From contig BJKQ01000016.1 of NCBI GenBank assembly GCA_006538405.1, positions 310,001 to 374,000 of the forward strand: a DNA stretch of 64,000 nt. Reading direction: 5' to 3'. A program made the translations under genes and the position numbers. Of this stretch, positions 45,301 through 58,035 are shown piece after piece (position 1 is the stretch's first letter; every line of letters starts with the position of its first letter). The notes under the pieces were generated by a model. The model was not told where the DNA came from and ran no database searches. It was given only the letters and a program-made list of their open reading frames with translations. This stretch comes from Hansfordia pulvinata (Eukaryota > Ascomycota > Sordariomycetes > Xylariales).

Positions 45301-48005
45301 ACCGCAACCCTCGGTTGGCAGCGCGGCGAGATGCGCTTGACCGGAGCACCTGGGCTGTGAAACATCAGTCATCCGCCGACAGCAATCTACCGAGGCTATC
45401 CGCACTTGCTTGGGAGTGCGGTGACTACGAGGACTCGTGCTCGTCTCGTGCGCTGGCCATCGACATCAGCAGCCAACAGGGCAACGCGGTCGTGGTTGGG
45501 GCAGAAGCAAATCGTGGCTGCGAGCACACCGCTGGTTTCCTTCCTATGTTGCGTCGCTCGGCCGGACCAGGCGTACCAGCTCACGAGAAATTCCCCTGAG
45601 CGCTGACCACTACGAGTATGCTGGCCAAGACCGAAGCCGTGCCGATGAGGGCGCCCGCTTTTCGTGGGACAGGGAGCCAGCGCCCAGCCGTCATTGGCCT
45701 GTGTGTCGTCGCCCCGAAACACCCATGACCCATCCTGCTGGGCCAATGGCCTGCCATTCGTCGCCCCCCCTCTCCCAGGCGACACGTTTAGGGACCACCA
45801 CTTACGTTCTCCTCCTCTGGAATGCTCAAGCAGCCCATTCTGCTCCATGCAGGGGTCTATCAGGTGGCTTGCACCCAGGGGCATCCGTCTTGTCGGGGTG
45901 GGAGTGGTGGCCATATGCAGGAGTAAGGATATGCACCACCTTCTGCGCCCTCCTCTGACCCCTCCAGATCTGACGGTCGACTCGGGGCTTATCGCAGGCA
46001 CTCTGGGAGGCATTCGCGCAGGCTCTCTGCTAGGCACTCCGCGCAGGTCCTTGCAGGGGTCAGACTGGCCTGACAAGCCCGCAGGTGGGCACTGCACACG
46101 ACGCGAGAGGCCGCCTCGTGGAGAGTTGGGGAGCCAGACACGCACCGCATGCAACTCAACCCCGTCCCCATGAAGGCCATGAAGCCTGTGACGTTGTCGA
46201 GGCCCACACGGCGAGTGAAGACCCAAAACCTCGGCAGCCAGTCCCTGCTGGTTCTTGTCACCGCCCGAGTGGGTACTCGTGGGCTCAGGCCAGCTACTCG
46301 TACCTACGGATACCTACCTACCCCCTCATCCACCCATACATCCCAATGTAAGTACATGGGTGCAGCACCCCTGCGCGGCGCTGGCGCGCTGTGCGCAGCC
46401 ACACCTTCTCCGCTGAACTCTGCGGCGATCCGCGCGTCCCCTGCCCGCCGCGGACAGGCACTGACATGTCGCGGTGTGGCTGACGGGCCTCCTCGGCTTG
46501 CTCTCCGGGCCCCACAGATCTCGAGCTCGGGCCCCGGTGTGGTGGTGAGCTGCCTCCAGCCATGGAGGGATGGCATTGATGGCGGGATGCCTCACGCGGC
46601 GCTGGCCAGCAGCCTCCCCGCTGTCGCTCACCTGCGCTGGCCATGCCATCCATCCCATACCCTGCGGATTCGCTCTGGCTACAGGACTCGCGCACGTTCC
46701 CACCATCGATCCTCGTGTCACCAAGCGACAGGTCAGCAAGCCCGGTGGTGTGGGACAACAACGCCTGCCACCGCAGACTCCCAAGAGAGCGCATCAATAG
46801 GCAGGTAGTCCAGAGCCCGGTCTGCGCCGCGGGGTGAGAACCTTATCACCGGGCCCCCGGGATGGCTGCTGGCCGGGCCCGGCCCATGACAGGACAAAGG
46901 AACCCAGCCTCGGGCTTGACGGCTCGGATCAGCGGACGGCGGAGCCCCCGCACCACCACTGCCACAGCCAACTACGAGTAGAAGAGACCACGGCTACCTC
47001 TGGTTTGCTTCGCTCCTAGCATGATTCGTCGCCTTCTCGTTTTCGCTGGGGAGGGCTCGCAAGCCACCAACATGATGGCGCCTCAACGCGGCCGATGATA
47101 GCGGGGGCCCCCTATTTCTCTCCAGAGTAATCCGGAGGCATCGGCGGGGGGTGGGTGAGGTGAGCAGTGAGGGCCAGGCAAGCGTAGCTACCTTACTACT
47201 CGTAGAGGTTAGGTAGGCAGGATACGCGCACACTGGCAGCTTCCGGGCATTGCTCCGGCCGAGGCCGAGCCGGGTCTGGCGGTGCACCGCCACGGCCGCA
47301 GGTACTTGTCGATGGGCGCCGATGTAGACAACGTTGCGGCGGGCCTCGTCCATCACAAAGCAAGGGCAAAGCACCAATGCTGAATGGGGGGGGCGCCCTC
47401 ACGAGCAGGCGAACCGGACCTGCCGCTCGCGGAAAGACCTACTATTACACGGAAGCCCCGCTGGCGCAGGCGCCGACGCGGACCGGCCGGCCTACCTATC
47501 TGCACGGCATTTTTTTTTGTTCCTTTCATTTCTCGTGTTCGGTCGGGCTGAGCCGGAAGACGCTTGTCTTGGGTTCTTTTTGGGAGGGGGAGAGAGGGCG
47601 CGCCAGTCGCGCCGCGCGCAACGCCGAATGCCACCATGACCGGTCGCCTGGGTTTTCTTTCGGTATTGAACATTTTTTTGAGACATCGTCACCTCCCTCA
47701 CCATTGCAGCGCGCGACTTTTTATTTATTTCTTTTCTCTTTTTTATAACTGCCTTCTCCCAACGCGACCGAGGCTCGCAGTCACATGATGTGCCGGTATC
47801 GCCCCTCGCGGGCTCCTCCTTGGTGCTAGGTAGCGTCACGGCTGCTTACTGTTTGCTTCTCGACACACAACCCGCACGCACCTACGCGCTCCGCGGCGGA
47901 CGGCGGGCACAGGCAAACACGAGGAGAGAGGACCCTGCTTTGGGGGGCGCGCGTTTGTGAGGGCCTGCCTTTCTCGGCCGCGCGGAGGGGCTTCTGCAAG
48001 GCGAG

Positions 48006-48040
48006 GGAGCGCAGCGCAGCGCGGCGCAGCACAACACGGC
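48006..48040. repeat. Period-5 array (GCAGC/GCGGC)
   Basis: Seven 5-base units from GGAGC through GCAGC, GCAGC, GCGGC and GCAGC to ACAAC and ACGGC. The period is kept while the unit drifts. Confidence 0.7.
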
Positions 48041-51000
48041 AACGGACGATTTGCTTCGGGGTGCTGCTGGCTGGTCGGTTGTCCACGTTGCATTGGCCAG
48101 CGGACGGGAGAAGTACAGACTTACGAGTATCTAGATCCCGGCGCGAGCCATACGGACACGGCTTCGGGGAGCACCGTTGGTGGGCGTGCGTCTCTGGTGC
48201 GTGTCTGGTGTGTGTGTGTGTCCTCGCCCGGTCGGCTTTGGCGCATGGTCGCTCCCCGGAGGCCCCGAGGGAGTGGGAGGGTCCACCCATAGAGCGGTTC
48301 CCTGGGGACGACGCCGCCGCCGCCGTCGCCGCCGCTGCTGGGCTTAAGGGAATTGTTTTGCGAACCAGCCGCCACGCTCCCGGCAGCCTGGGACCCGCAA
48401 GGCAAGCCCACACAGCAGTCTGTCTGTCTATCTGTCTGTGTGTCCTCGCCGCCCGTGCGATCCGGTGGGCTTGCGGATCCACGTGCGGGAAACGCATCAA
48501 CCTCGCGGCGGGATCAGTAAAAAGGTACCCATCTGCCAGTCGTTCGATCGTGGCGAGATCAGAGTACGAGTATCTCACCCGGTCGTTTGTTCCCTTTTTC
48601 ACTCTCTAGTTAATCCCTGCCGTCAAGAGCGAAAGGGCGGACGGATGTCATCAGCCAGCCAGCCAGCGGATGGGAAGCACTCCATGAACCCGGGCACGAC
48701 CGACCACGACGACGTCCTAAGCGCCGATCCCGCACGCGCAGCGCGTCGGGCGCTTAAAGCGCAGGGCTGGCGGCCAACCAAAACCCACCCGCCCAACCTC
48801 CCGAAAACCACACAAGCGACGGCGTGCTACGGGGGTCGACCTGGGTCGTCTTTCGTCGTCGGCGGCGTCGTCGTGCGCGTGTGTAGGGGCCGCCGGGATG
48901 TCTATTCTTATTTTTGTTTTTTTGGACCCTTTGTTACTCGGGTCTTTGATTCGCACCAACAGGCGCGCGTAGAGCCAGCCCGCCTAAGGTACCTAACCTA
49001 CCTAAACCTAAGGTTCCTCCCACCCGCTCCCCTTTTCTGGCTTTACCCCCGACCGGGAGCCACCGATCACGAAACCTACGCGCTTGTCGAGCCAGCCGCT
49101 TAATTCCAGAAGCTCCGGCAGATGGGCGCTTGTTTGTTTGGCATCCATCTATCTTCGCGTTTGCGAGTACCACCGCCTCCTCCGCCCTCTGGCCTCCGGG
49201 GCTGGCTACCTCACCTAAGAATAAATTACCCGCCTACGGAGCTTTTCCCGTCCAACGCACAGCATCTCGCCCTCGCACGCGCGCCGATGCCCGCCGGCGC
49301 GCGCGTGCAGGGCCAATAGCTGCCTTGTTGGCCCCGCGTGCACGCGATCCCCGGTCTGCCGTCCCGCCTGTGTCTGTATACTTCTTAAGGTGCGCGTTGC
49401 TTGGGCTCTTCCGAGAGGCGCCAGAAACCCGCGGCTATACTCGCATCTCCACCCCCTGCTTAAGCGCGCAGAGCCTCGCTAAGCGGACGGGCAGGCGGGC
49501 GGGCAGAAATAGAACTATGCATTGTACTCGTGGGCCCGAAATAGAAGAGGAAGAAGAAGAAGAGGAAGCTCTGCGCGGCCATGCCGCTGGGGAGTTTGCG
49601 GGCTTGGTAACAGCAGCAATAGCAGCAACAGCAGTCGTCGTCTGTCCCCGGTTTCCTTCCACCGACGTCGTCGGCTGAGCGCCGAGCCGAGAAGGGCCGG
49701 GTACCTCGCCGCTGGCTGAGTCTCCCCCCTCCCCTGGTGTGTGTGTGTGGGCGCGAAGGGTATCTTGGTTGAATAAGCCCTTCGAGTGCCTTTCCAGTCC
49801 AACTTTGCTGGAACGCTACACTGGAATGGTGGCTGAGTTGCTCCTGTCCGTGGACGCGGGCAGGGCTTGAGCTCAGCTGTCGCGAAACCTGCGCTGCCAT
49901 CTGTTGGCTCGTGGTGGGGTTGATCCAGACGGCATAGGCGAGGCGCCGGCAAGTCTACTGAGCTACAAGCGCTGGCTCAGATGGGTCGCGGAAGAGGTTG
50001 TGGCAGTGGCCGGGAGGCAGACAAAGAGGCGGGTGCTGTGTGGACGCCTCGGTGTCTATGTTTCGGTCTTTGACCTCCATCCTGCACAGTTGGCTGGTGG
50101 CGGACTTGGGCGAGAATCGCCACGGTTTTTTGAGCTCGGCCTCAATCACATCCTTTGATGGCCTTGTTGATTCACGTAGTCTCGGTCTTGTTCTTGCTCT
50201 CAGACCTAGCTTCTCTGCGATACATCGGCTGTCACCCCGGCGCCGCCGGACAAAAGAGGCGTGTCGTTGCAGGTTGAAGCTGGAAGAAACACTTGGCACG
50301 CGATGGACGAGCAGCGGGTCCACGCGTTTGGTAGAGCAACTAGAAACCCCAAAATCGATGTGCTAGGGCCCATGCAGACCATGGCATTTGGTGCCCCGGG
50401 CCCATGGTGAATCAGAATAGATTGACCCCCGCGGGAATCGCAATCACCACACGGGTCGCCGTGTCTCACAGCTCCAGCGCCGACGTGCCGTCCCCCACCC
50501 CCAAAGTTTCCCCCTCACGCCGGCTCTCGGTATGTCGGCGCTCAACCGACCACCTCTGAAATTGCTGTTACCCCCCGTCGGTGCGCTGAGGGCAATGGGG
50601 AGGCTGGGTGATGGGGACAGTCTTCAAGGTCACGCCCGCGGCGGATCTCGGCTTGTGTTTCCCGAAATTACTTTGCCCGTGTGTAGTATCGAACCGAGTT
50701 TATCTTTTGGATTCCTCGCGCCACGCTCGAAGTTGGGACTATTCTGATCTCCTCGCGCACTCTGGAAGGGGACACCGAGCTCTGGGCTTGAGTCCATGTA
50801 ACTGTAGGTAGATACGATAGATGAATAATTCTGGGAAGTAAAGGGGCTGTCGTTCCGCTGCTCGTTTAGACGGACACCAGGCTATAGATGGGTGTTTTAT
50901 CGCAGTAGGACCGGCGCGGACCCAGGACCGTTTTACTAATTACATCGGTCCATTGCCCCCGTTCACGGGTCCAGTCGGGCGTCACGCGATAGATTTCACT

Positions 51001-53211
51001 CAGGTGAAGCAAGCACCATCTCGCTGACAACGCCCTCGCAGCATCCCACCGGGCCTCTTTAAGCGGACTGAGCTTGAAGGGCTGGTTATTGGAAGCTGAC
51101 GGTGGCCACGGAACACCTCAAAAAAGATCAGGGCGCTTTCCTCAGCCCATTAATTAGAAAACTTGTACTGAAGGCTCTGGTTTCTGTTCTCATTACGCAA
51201 CTTCAAAGGATACAGAATGCTGCTATCGGCTCACTCAAAACCTGGCATGCTCATACTAAACTGATCATCCAAATTTGGAGTTATTCGCGTGTTGCGAACC
51301 AAGATCCGTTTCAAGGTGGGTTTCTCGCCAGTGGCTACTGCAGTAATAGCCAATACCAATCAGCGTTTCAAAAGCGCTAGTATAGAGACACACATGCATC
51401 GATCAAACTGCGAACACAATCTTTGAAATCCGTGGACAACATCTTCCTTCCTGCTTTTCTCGCATACTTCCTTGTCCTCTCTATCCTACGTCACCTTTCT
51501 AGGGGCTCTGAGGCGCGTACGACCTGTGCCGACTGTTCGAAGCCGAGTTCTCAACCGGCCCGACCCAGATTGGTGTCGGGGCCTTTGCGGCGGTCGTGGT
51601 CACGGATCAGCTGCGGTCCAGACCCGAGCGGCGACTCGCTCCTCGGGTCTCCTTAGGCCCTTTGAATTCAAACGTTGATGCTGATTGATCTTCGAATTCT
51701 AAGAGGAATCCGTCAAGGGAAGCGGAGAACCCGGACCTGCTGGCTTGTGCGACCCTGAAGCCACCGGAACACTTTGAAGGACCCAGACCTGTCAAGGGCC
51801 AGGCCACTCACAAGATAGACTCGCAAGATCACATGAGCCCACGCACAACTTGCCGTAGGGAATCTCTCTGGCTTCCAGCAATCGACCAGGCTCGAGATAT
51901 CGAGAGAGAAACAGTCTTGTCAAGTCCCTACCTGCAGACACAAGTTACCTTGGTGCTTTTCTCTGCCTCGGAGCAACCCCACCGTCCTCACAGACCGGTC
52001 CCTTGTAGAATCCGATGCACGAGAAAAGAGGAAGTGGCCGGCCGCTGGAGTTGAGTTGGGAGAGGTGTATCCTCAAAGCCGTGAGGGAGCTCTCGTTGCA
52101 ATTGCAACAGCGTGTCAAGCCGACGCCGGCTTGCATCGGACTTTGATCTCAGACCTGATAAGAACGAAGAACGCTGGCTTGTATTCAGAGCCCGGGGTTT
52201 CCGAGCCACACCGATTCCACCAGCCCATCATGTAGTAGCACATCGACTACAACCTGCCAATACAGCTGTCCGGCAACCCATGGAGGCCCACCTGGCACTG
52301 CACGTATTCGGCTGGACCCAACCCCTTCTCTGAAGTCTATCGAGTTCCCTCTGGCCGTCTCAGTACGCTTGGATTCCTGCAATAATAGGTTGGGCCGGTA
52401 CCCGACACGAGGGGGTAAGGATTCTTCACCATGCGGGATGCCAAAACGCTGGCTTGCCAGGTCAAGCGAAAGGGCACTCATGTCAAAACAGTACTTGCTG
52501 TACATCGCCGTCTAGCCGTCATTTGCGGGTTTGCCGCTTCTGTGTCTATCGCGCCGAACAAAGGAAAACAAGGTACTCGAGAGGGAATAAAAACAGGGCG
52601 GATGATAGAAATAACTGGTCGGCAGGTCATCGCCGCGGCGGAGCGCTCCGTCCAAGCTTGACGCGGTCGATCCGACTTGACACACTATTGTCACCCTTGC
52701 GCCTGCCCATGTGCGTCCCCCCTGATGCTTACTGAAAATGCCAATCAATAGAGGGTGTGAGTGCTGGCCCTGCCCTCTCCGCCATGTGCTACGCTCCTTG
52801 CCTTGCCTGCTGCCTGTTGCCCCTGAACGCCGTCCGAAAAATCAAAGTCAAAATTCCGATACATTTCATCTCGTTTCGTGGAGGGGAGCCTCTTGCGGCC
52901 TGGGCCACATGCCGAGACGCTGGGGTCATCAGGTTGTAGACCAAGGGGCATTGTGAAGCGCAGCCATGGCCGCGCGTGTAGCAGTACCCCCCCTTGACGG
53001 CCCCATCCTGCCTTTGCGGGTGGTCGCATGCGTCACAGGTGGCAGACAAGCTGACCAGACAATGCGGGCGATGATGAACGGTGCTGAAGTATCCTGAAAG
53101 CGAGGTAGGGATGCTCGAGGGAAAACAGCTGCACGTTTCATTCTCTCAGATGGCCCATGTCGAGATCCTGCTGGAAAATCTGGTAGTCGCGAAGCGGAAT
53201 CAGAGCGCGCT

Positions 53212-54368
53212 CTAGGCGTAGCCATTGGTGGAAAAGTGGCTGGCTTGCGGCTCGCGGGCAAAGTCTTCAAAGTACGGGTGGTTGCACGCCTGCTTGGCCG
53301 AGATGCGGCCCGCCGGGTCGTACACCAGCATCATCTCCAGAAGGTCCAGACCGGCGTCGTCGAGGCCGGGGCAAAGGGTTTGCGACATGTCGCGCTGCCA
53401 CTTGGGAAACGAGGCTTTGAAGTCGGGGTACGAGGTGACGCCGGGCCACACCTCCTCGGAGGGAGTTCCGAGCAGCCTAGGGATTTTGTCAGTAGAGAGA
53501 TCGGGGCGACAGCGGCGGCCGCGCTGCCAGGCGTGCCTGAACAGCTGGCAGGGAGAGATACGAACCTGAAGGTCTTGAAGATCTGGTCAATCTCGGAATC
53601 GCCAGGGAAGAGGGGCTTGCGGGTGCACATTTCGGCAAAGATGCAGCCAACGGACCACATGTCGACGCCGGTCGAGTACTGCCGGCCACCCAGCAAGATC
53701 TCCGGGGCGCGGTACCACAGGGTGACGACCTCGTGCGTGTAGGTGCGCAGGGGAACGCCAAAGGCGCGGGCGAGACCGAAATCGGCCAGCTTGAGGTTGC
53801 CGTCGCGGTCGATGAGCAAGTTCTGGGGCTTAAGATCACGGTGAAGGATGCGATGGCTGTGGCAGTAGCGAATACCGTCGCACAGCTGGCTCATGAACTT
53901 CTTGACCATGGAGTCGCCGAGCCCAAGGCGGCCGAGGTCGACGCCGGTGCCCTCGGGCAAAGCCTTGCCGCGGCCGCCGTCGCTGACGGGCAGGGCCTCC
54001 ATGTACTTCTTGAGGTCGAGATCGAGGAACTCGAAGACCAGGTAGAGCTTGTGGCCGTCTGCGTGGACAATGTTGAAGAGGCGGACAATGTTGGGGTCGC
54101 GCATCTCCTTGAGCAGGGAGATTTCGCGGATGGCGGTACTGGGGACGCCCTCGTCCTCGGCCTCGAGACGGATCTTCTTGAGCGCCACTATGCGCCCACC
54201 GTGGGCGAGGTCTCGGGCCTTGTACACGACACCGTACGTGCCTGGGGGGTTGTGATCGTGTTAGCAAGGTCGGGGGGAAGCGGGCAAAAGACGTCGGGTA
54301 TGGTCGGGACAGCGGGCAGGCTGTGACATACCTTCACCGATCTTTTCGAGCTTCTGATAGTTCTCCAT
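53212..54368 (-). CDS. cdc2: Cyclin-dependent kinase 1 (Cdc2/Cdc28/NimX-type)
   Basis: This is the master cell-cycle Ser/Thr kinase. Exons on the minus strand are 54368-54332, 54241-53566 and 53476-53212, giving 325 aa with clean splice borders. The first exon encodes only [12 protein letters not shown] plus one base, so the intron splits the Gly codon just before the inhibitory Thr14-Tyr15 pair ([10 protein letters not shown]). Other landmarks are Lys34 of VALKKI, the PSTAIRE helix at 46-52, HRDLKPQN at 146-153, DFG at 166-168, the activation-loop Thr181 in [15 protein letters not shown], and [10 protein letters not shown]. An extra Gly-rich loop after residue 96 ([12 protein letters not shown]) is, as I recall, usual in filamentous ascomycete orthologues. 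The protein ends FSTNGYA. Its CT-rich leader is typical of highly expressed fungal genes. Confidence 0.96.
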
Positions 54369-54966
54369 TGCGAGCCGAGAAGTGGGGGGAAGAGGGAGTG
54401 GACGATGTGACAGACAGAGAAGAGAAGAAGAGAGGAGAGGGGGCAGAGGCGAGCTCAGAGGGCACTTTGCTGGGATTCGGAGGGAGAAAAGAGGCAAAGC
54501 GAGGCAGAGCCGTGGCAGAAAGAGCGAGGGGGGGGCGGTCAGTGGTGGTTTGGCTGGGAAGCGAGGAGCGGCAGCAGCTCGTAATGTCGGCAGTGGCCGG
54601 TCTTTGGTGGGCGTCGTGGGTGTTGGGTCGTGATGGTGGTCGTCAAATGTCGCACGTGTGGCCGAGGTCGTAACGGTGGTCGTCGTCGCGCAGTCGCCGT
54701 CGCAGTCGTGGTTGTGGCGGTGGTGATGGTGGTGAGGGCGCGTTGCGGTGGCGGTGGCGGTGGTTCAACGAGACAGGGCGAGCCCAAGCAAGCTGGAGCT
54801 GCAGGTACGAGTACCTCTGCGTGGGAGCAACAAGTAAATAATTGCGTGTTTGGGCGGCGCTGGTTGGCTGGTCGGCTTGTTTACTCGCGGTACTCGGGGC
54901 CGGCGCGGCGCGCGGCTTGGTGCGTGTCCCGGCCCGCGTTTCGTTCGTCCAGTCTACCGGGCTACG

Positions 54967-54997
54967 AGGGAACCAGCCAGCCAGCCAGCCAGCCAGC
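54967..54997. repeat. CCAG tetranucleotide array
   Basis: About six CCAG units in the intergenic region upstream of the ALKBH1-like gene. Confidence 0.75.
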
Positions 54998-55560
54998 ACG
55001 AACGACATCCAATGGGTTTCTCTCCCGGAGATCCATTGTACTAATCAAGTCGTCCGATCATCAAGTAAAGTACCTACCTACTTGTGTGTGTACGGATGTG
55101 CCGTGGAAGACCAGGAGACACTGTGGGAACTGCAGGCGGACGCAAGGGGTGGCGTCGGTGGGTGACCATGAACGCCCTGGATGCAACCCTGTCTCCGTAC
55201 CGCCCGTAATGATAACGGTTGTTATGCTATACCTCATGACAATAATAACCAACGACATGGACTTGGTCACGCAAGCCATGACCACGACAACAATGGCAAC
55301 ATAAACAAGAACACCGTGGGCAACTGGCACGTGTAACTGCGCCTCTTGCTGTTCTGTGCGAACAGGTACTCAACTGGACCGCAGCTCTGGAGGCTCAATG
55401 CACGCAAGTTGGCAAAGTGGCCCTGCGACACCGTCTTCGTGTCGCGCACGCGGGGACGACGGGCGAGAAGAAGAAATGTGAATGAGGGGCAGCCGTTGGG
55501 GCGGCACGGCGGTTGATCGGTCGGTGGTTTAAGCGCGAGACCTGGGCGAGTACTTGTGCC

Positions 55561-55604
55561 TGCCCTTGCCTGGTAAGGTGGCTGCCCTTGCCTGGTAAGG
55601 TGCC
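55561..55604. repeat. 22-bp tandem duplication
   Basis: Two adjacent copies of TGCCCTTGCCTGGTAAGGTG plus two bases, differing at one position near the end. The near identity indicates a recent duplication. Confidence 0.85.
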
Positions 55605-56747
55605 TACCCGCAAAGGCACATATGAGCTAGGTACCTCCACACAAAAGCCACCGTACCGACGAGACCTCGACTACGAGTACTCGCACGAGCAGATCAGACG
55701 GAGCAAATCAGATGGAGCAGAGGCGGCTGGTCTGGGTTCTGTATTATGGCTCTTGTCATTCGAGGAACTGCGAGTGCCTGCTGGCAAATGCTTGACCTTG
55801 CTCCTCAACCCGTCGTTCTCCTCCTTTTGTAGACTTCATTCACTGCAGAGAATACCTGAGTCTGGAGGTAATGACTGGCAGCCTGCGGCCCTCACTCCGT
55901 TGAGCCATGCACATTCATCAGCTCGGCTCTACGTGTCTCCCCTCGTCTTCTCTTCCCCAAACGCGCTACAAGTACTCGGACGCCGGTCCTACGGATCCCC
56001 GCGCCGCGCGAATCGGCGAATCGATGCGCACCAAGGGCCTGCTCGTGTTTTTGCAGCCATTCATTGGCTGGTAGTGGCAAATTCGACAGTGTAGCGTCTA
56101 CGAGTACGAGCGATAAGTACCCAAATATCTGTTTTTTTCTTCGGTATGAGTTAGGTAGCGCATGACGAGTAAGTAATGTACGGGAGGTGCTCGTAGGTAC
56201 CTTACGCATATGTCAGCTACTCGTACCTCATCTGCATGCGCCTTAACACGAATGCCACCTGCAGGCTCATAATCCCATCTTCGGTCTTCTTGTTCCATCT
56301 GATCTCCGAGAGAGGCCACATGGTACTTCGGCATGTGCCAATATCTGTTCTCCTGGATCACCGCCAATATACGACAACATCACTCAAGATCGTTCTGGCT
56401 GCTTGTCCCCGTCATGACGTCCTTGTTGCTGTTGTAAACCGGACCCTGTAGACCAGTGCTGTAGCCTCGCCGCATCAGACGCGCCGACGTGGATCTTGCA
56501 AACCTCACCTCACAAACAGCGTCCGCCGTCCAACGAGAACTTGCTGGACGTGATATGATCATCCATCCGCGATTGCATCCCAGTCGATGACTCGTCGCTT
56601 CTCTGTAGCAGTCTGGTCCTGGAGAAATCGACTCACCCCACTACCCTCAAAACACACGAGGCGGTGATATCCCTAGCTAGCGCCAACCTTCACTCTTGCC
56701 TCGGGCGCGCAGCGCTTGTCAAGACTCCTGCGCCGCGAGCAGCCATC

Positions 56748-58035
56748 ATGACCATCGACCTGACGACCCTCGACGCCCATGCGCAGCCCTCGGACCGGCT
56801 GCGGGCCGCCTGGAAGTCCTACTCGCGCACCGATCACTCTGCCCTCCAGAAACATCCAGACATTGACGATGTGCTGGCCGACGACAGCAACGCCCGCCAG
56901 TTCAGCCGCGCCGGCTACATGAGCCGCAGCAGGGTCGTTGCCTCGCTTGCAGACTTCCATGGTGACGGCGACGGTAGCAGCGGGTTTGACCCCGCCGAGG
57001 TCGTCGGCGACGTCCCCATCTTCTTCCACCCTCTACTCCCAGGTAAGAACGCAAAGTTACCCTCCTCTCCCTTCACTCTGCTGCACAAGTCTGACCCCTC
57101 CAGGCTTGCTGATTATGCCCGGCCTGATCCCACCAAGCACGCAAAAAACGCTCCTGTCGCGCATGGTGCACCGCGACCTGAGCAATCCTACTCATCAGAC
57201 CAATCTGCACCTCCACTACGACCTGCCCTATCCAGAGCCGGAAGAGGAGAGCTCTCACGGCCCCGATGACCACCAGCAGCAGAAGCAGCAGCAGCAGCAG
57301 CAGGCGCAGGCGCAGAAAAGCCGGCCGTCCTTCTTCGCTCATGCGCCCGACTCGGCCGGCACCGACTTCACGCCCAAGGATCCCTCCGTCCACCGGCCCC
57401 TGACCCTGCGCCAGGTCCTGCAGCGCAAGCTGTCCTGGGTCACGCTGGGCGGGCAGTACGACTGGACCAACCGAGAGTACCCAGACGGCCCCCCTCCCGG
57501 CTTTCCGCCCGACATCGCCGACCTCCTTCACTCGTTGTTCCCCGACACGACGGCCCAGGCCGCCATTGTCAACTTCTACTCCCCCGGGGACACCATGATG
57601 ATGCACCGCGACGTGAGCGAGCACAGCGACAAGGGCCTCGTCAGCATCAGCCTCGGCTGCGAGGCGCTCTTCATGGCCGCACCCAACGAGGATCAGGCCG
57701 GCGGTGGCACGGGCGATCCAGGGGAGGGGCACCTTCAAGAGGAGAAAGGGGAGGCGGCGAAGACGAGTCGTCAGGTCGCGGAGGGGCAGGCGGATGGGGA
57801 GAGAGACCCTGAGGCGGCCAAGCCCTACGTCCTGCTGCGCCTGCGGTCCGGCGACGCCATCTACATGACCGACGAGTCGCGGTATGCGTGGCACGGCGTC
57901 CCCAAGGTCCTCAAGAACACGTGCCCCGAGTACCTGGCCGACTGGCCCGGCGGGGACGAGGGCGGCCGGTATGACAAGTGGAAGGGCTGGATGCGGAACA
58001 AGCGCATCAACTTGAACGTGCGGCAAATACAGTAG
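56748..58035 (+). CDS. ALKBH1-like 2-oxoglutarate/Fe(II) dioxygenase
   Basis: ALKBH1 relatives oxidatively demethylate nucleic acids, including tRNA and 6-methyladenine in DNA. Exons are 56748-57042 and 57104-58035, joined within a Gly codon to give 408 aa. The catalytic core is visible: a WVTLGGQYDWTNREYP substrate-recognition block (about 210-225), NFYSPGDTMMMHRDVSEH with iron ligands His266 and Asp268, SISLGCEALFM, RLRSGDAIYMTDESRYAWHGVPKV with the third ligand His362, and NKRINLNVRQ with the 2-oxoglutarate-binding Arg about 399. A CAG-coded Gln tract (about 156-168) and an acidic Gly/Glu insertion (about 298-335) interrupt the fold. No targeting signal is evident. Whether it acts on tRNA, mitochondrial DNA or nuclear 6mA cannot be told from sequence. 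Confidence 0.92.

Larger units (their letters stand above)
38691..53211. other. 14.5-kb gene-poor segment
   Basis: I found no supportable gene. Simple repeats include period-5 arrays at 41545 and 48006, a CCCACG array at 42311-42340 and a TGTC array near 48418-48441. TACGAGTA octamers lie at 44195, 45611, 46295, 46973, 47197, 48122 and 48565. From about 50.6 to 53.1 kb the DNA looks less GC-rich and less repetitive than the rest. The longest frames (41377-42510 +, 45396-46226 -, 48438-49103 +) show no domain or codon bias that I can recognise. Old transposon remnants or non-coding RNAs could be hidden here. Confidence 0.45.
54369..56747. other. Intergenic between divergent CDK1 and ALKBH1-like genes
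   Basis: This holds both promoters. It contains a GTGGTGG/CGTCGT-rich stretch near 54600-54760, a CCAG array near 54967-54997, a 22-bp tandem duplication at 55561-55604 and five TACGAGTA-type octamers (54805, 55672, 56099, 56218 and partial copies). No gene was recognised. Confidence 0.5.

Noticed and set aside
45396..46226. 276-codon open frame on the minus strand
   Set aside because: No domain, no coding-like third-position pattern, and overlapping frames are open on both strands.
48438..49103. 221-codon open frame with an internal MSSASQP start
   Set aside because: It contains TACGAGTA and TACC-type intergenic motifs and has no recognisable domain; the open frame is probably chance.
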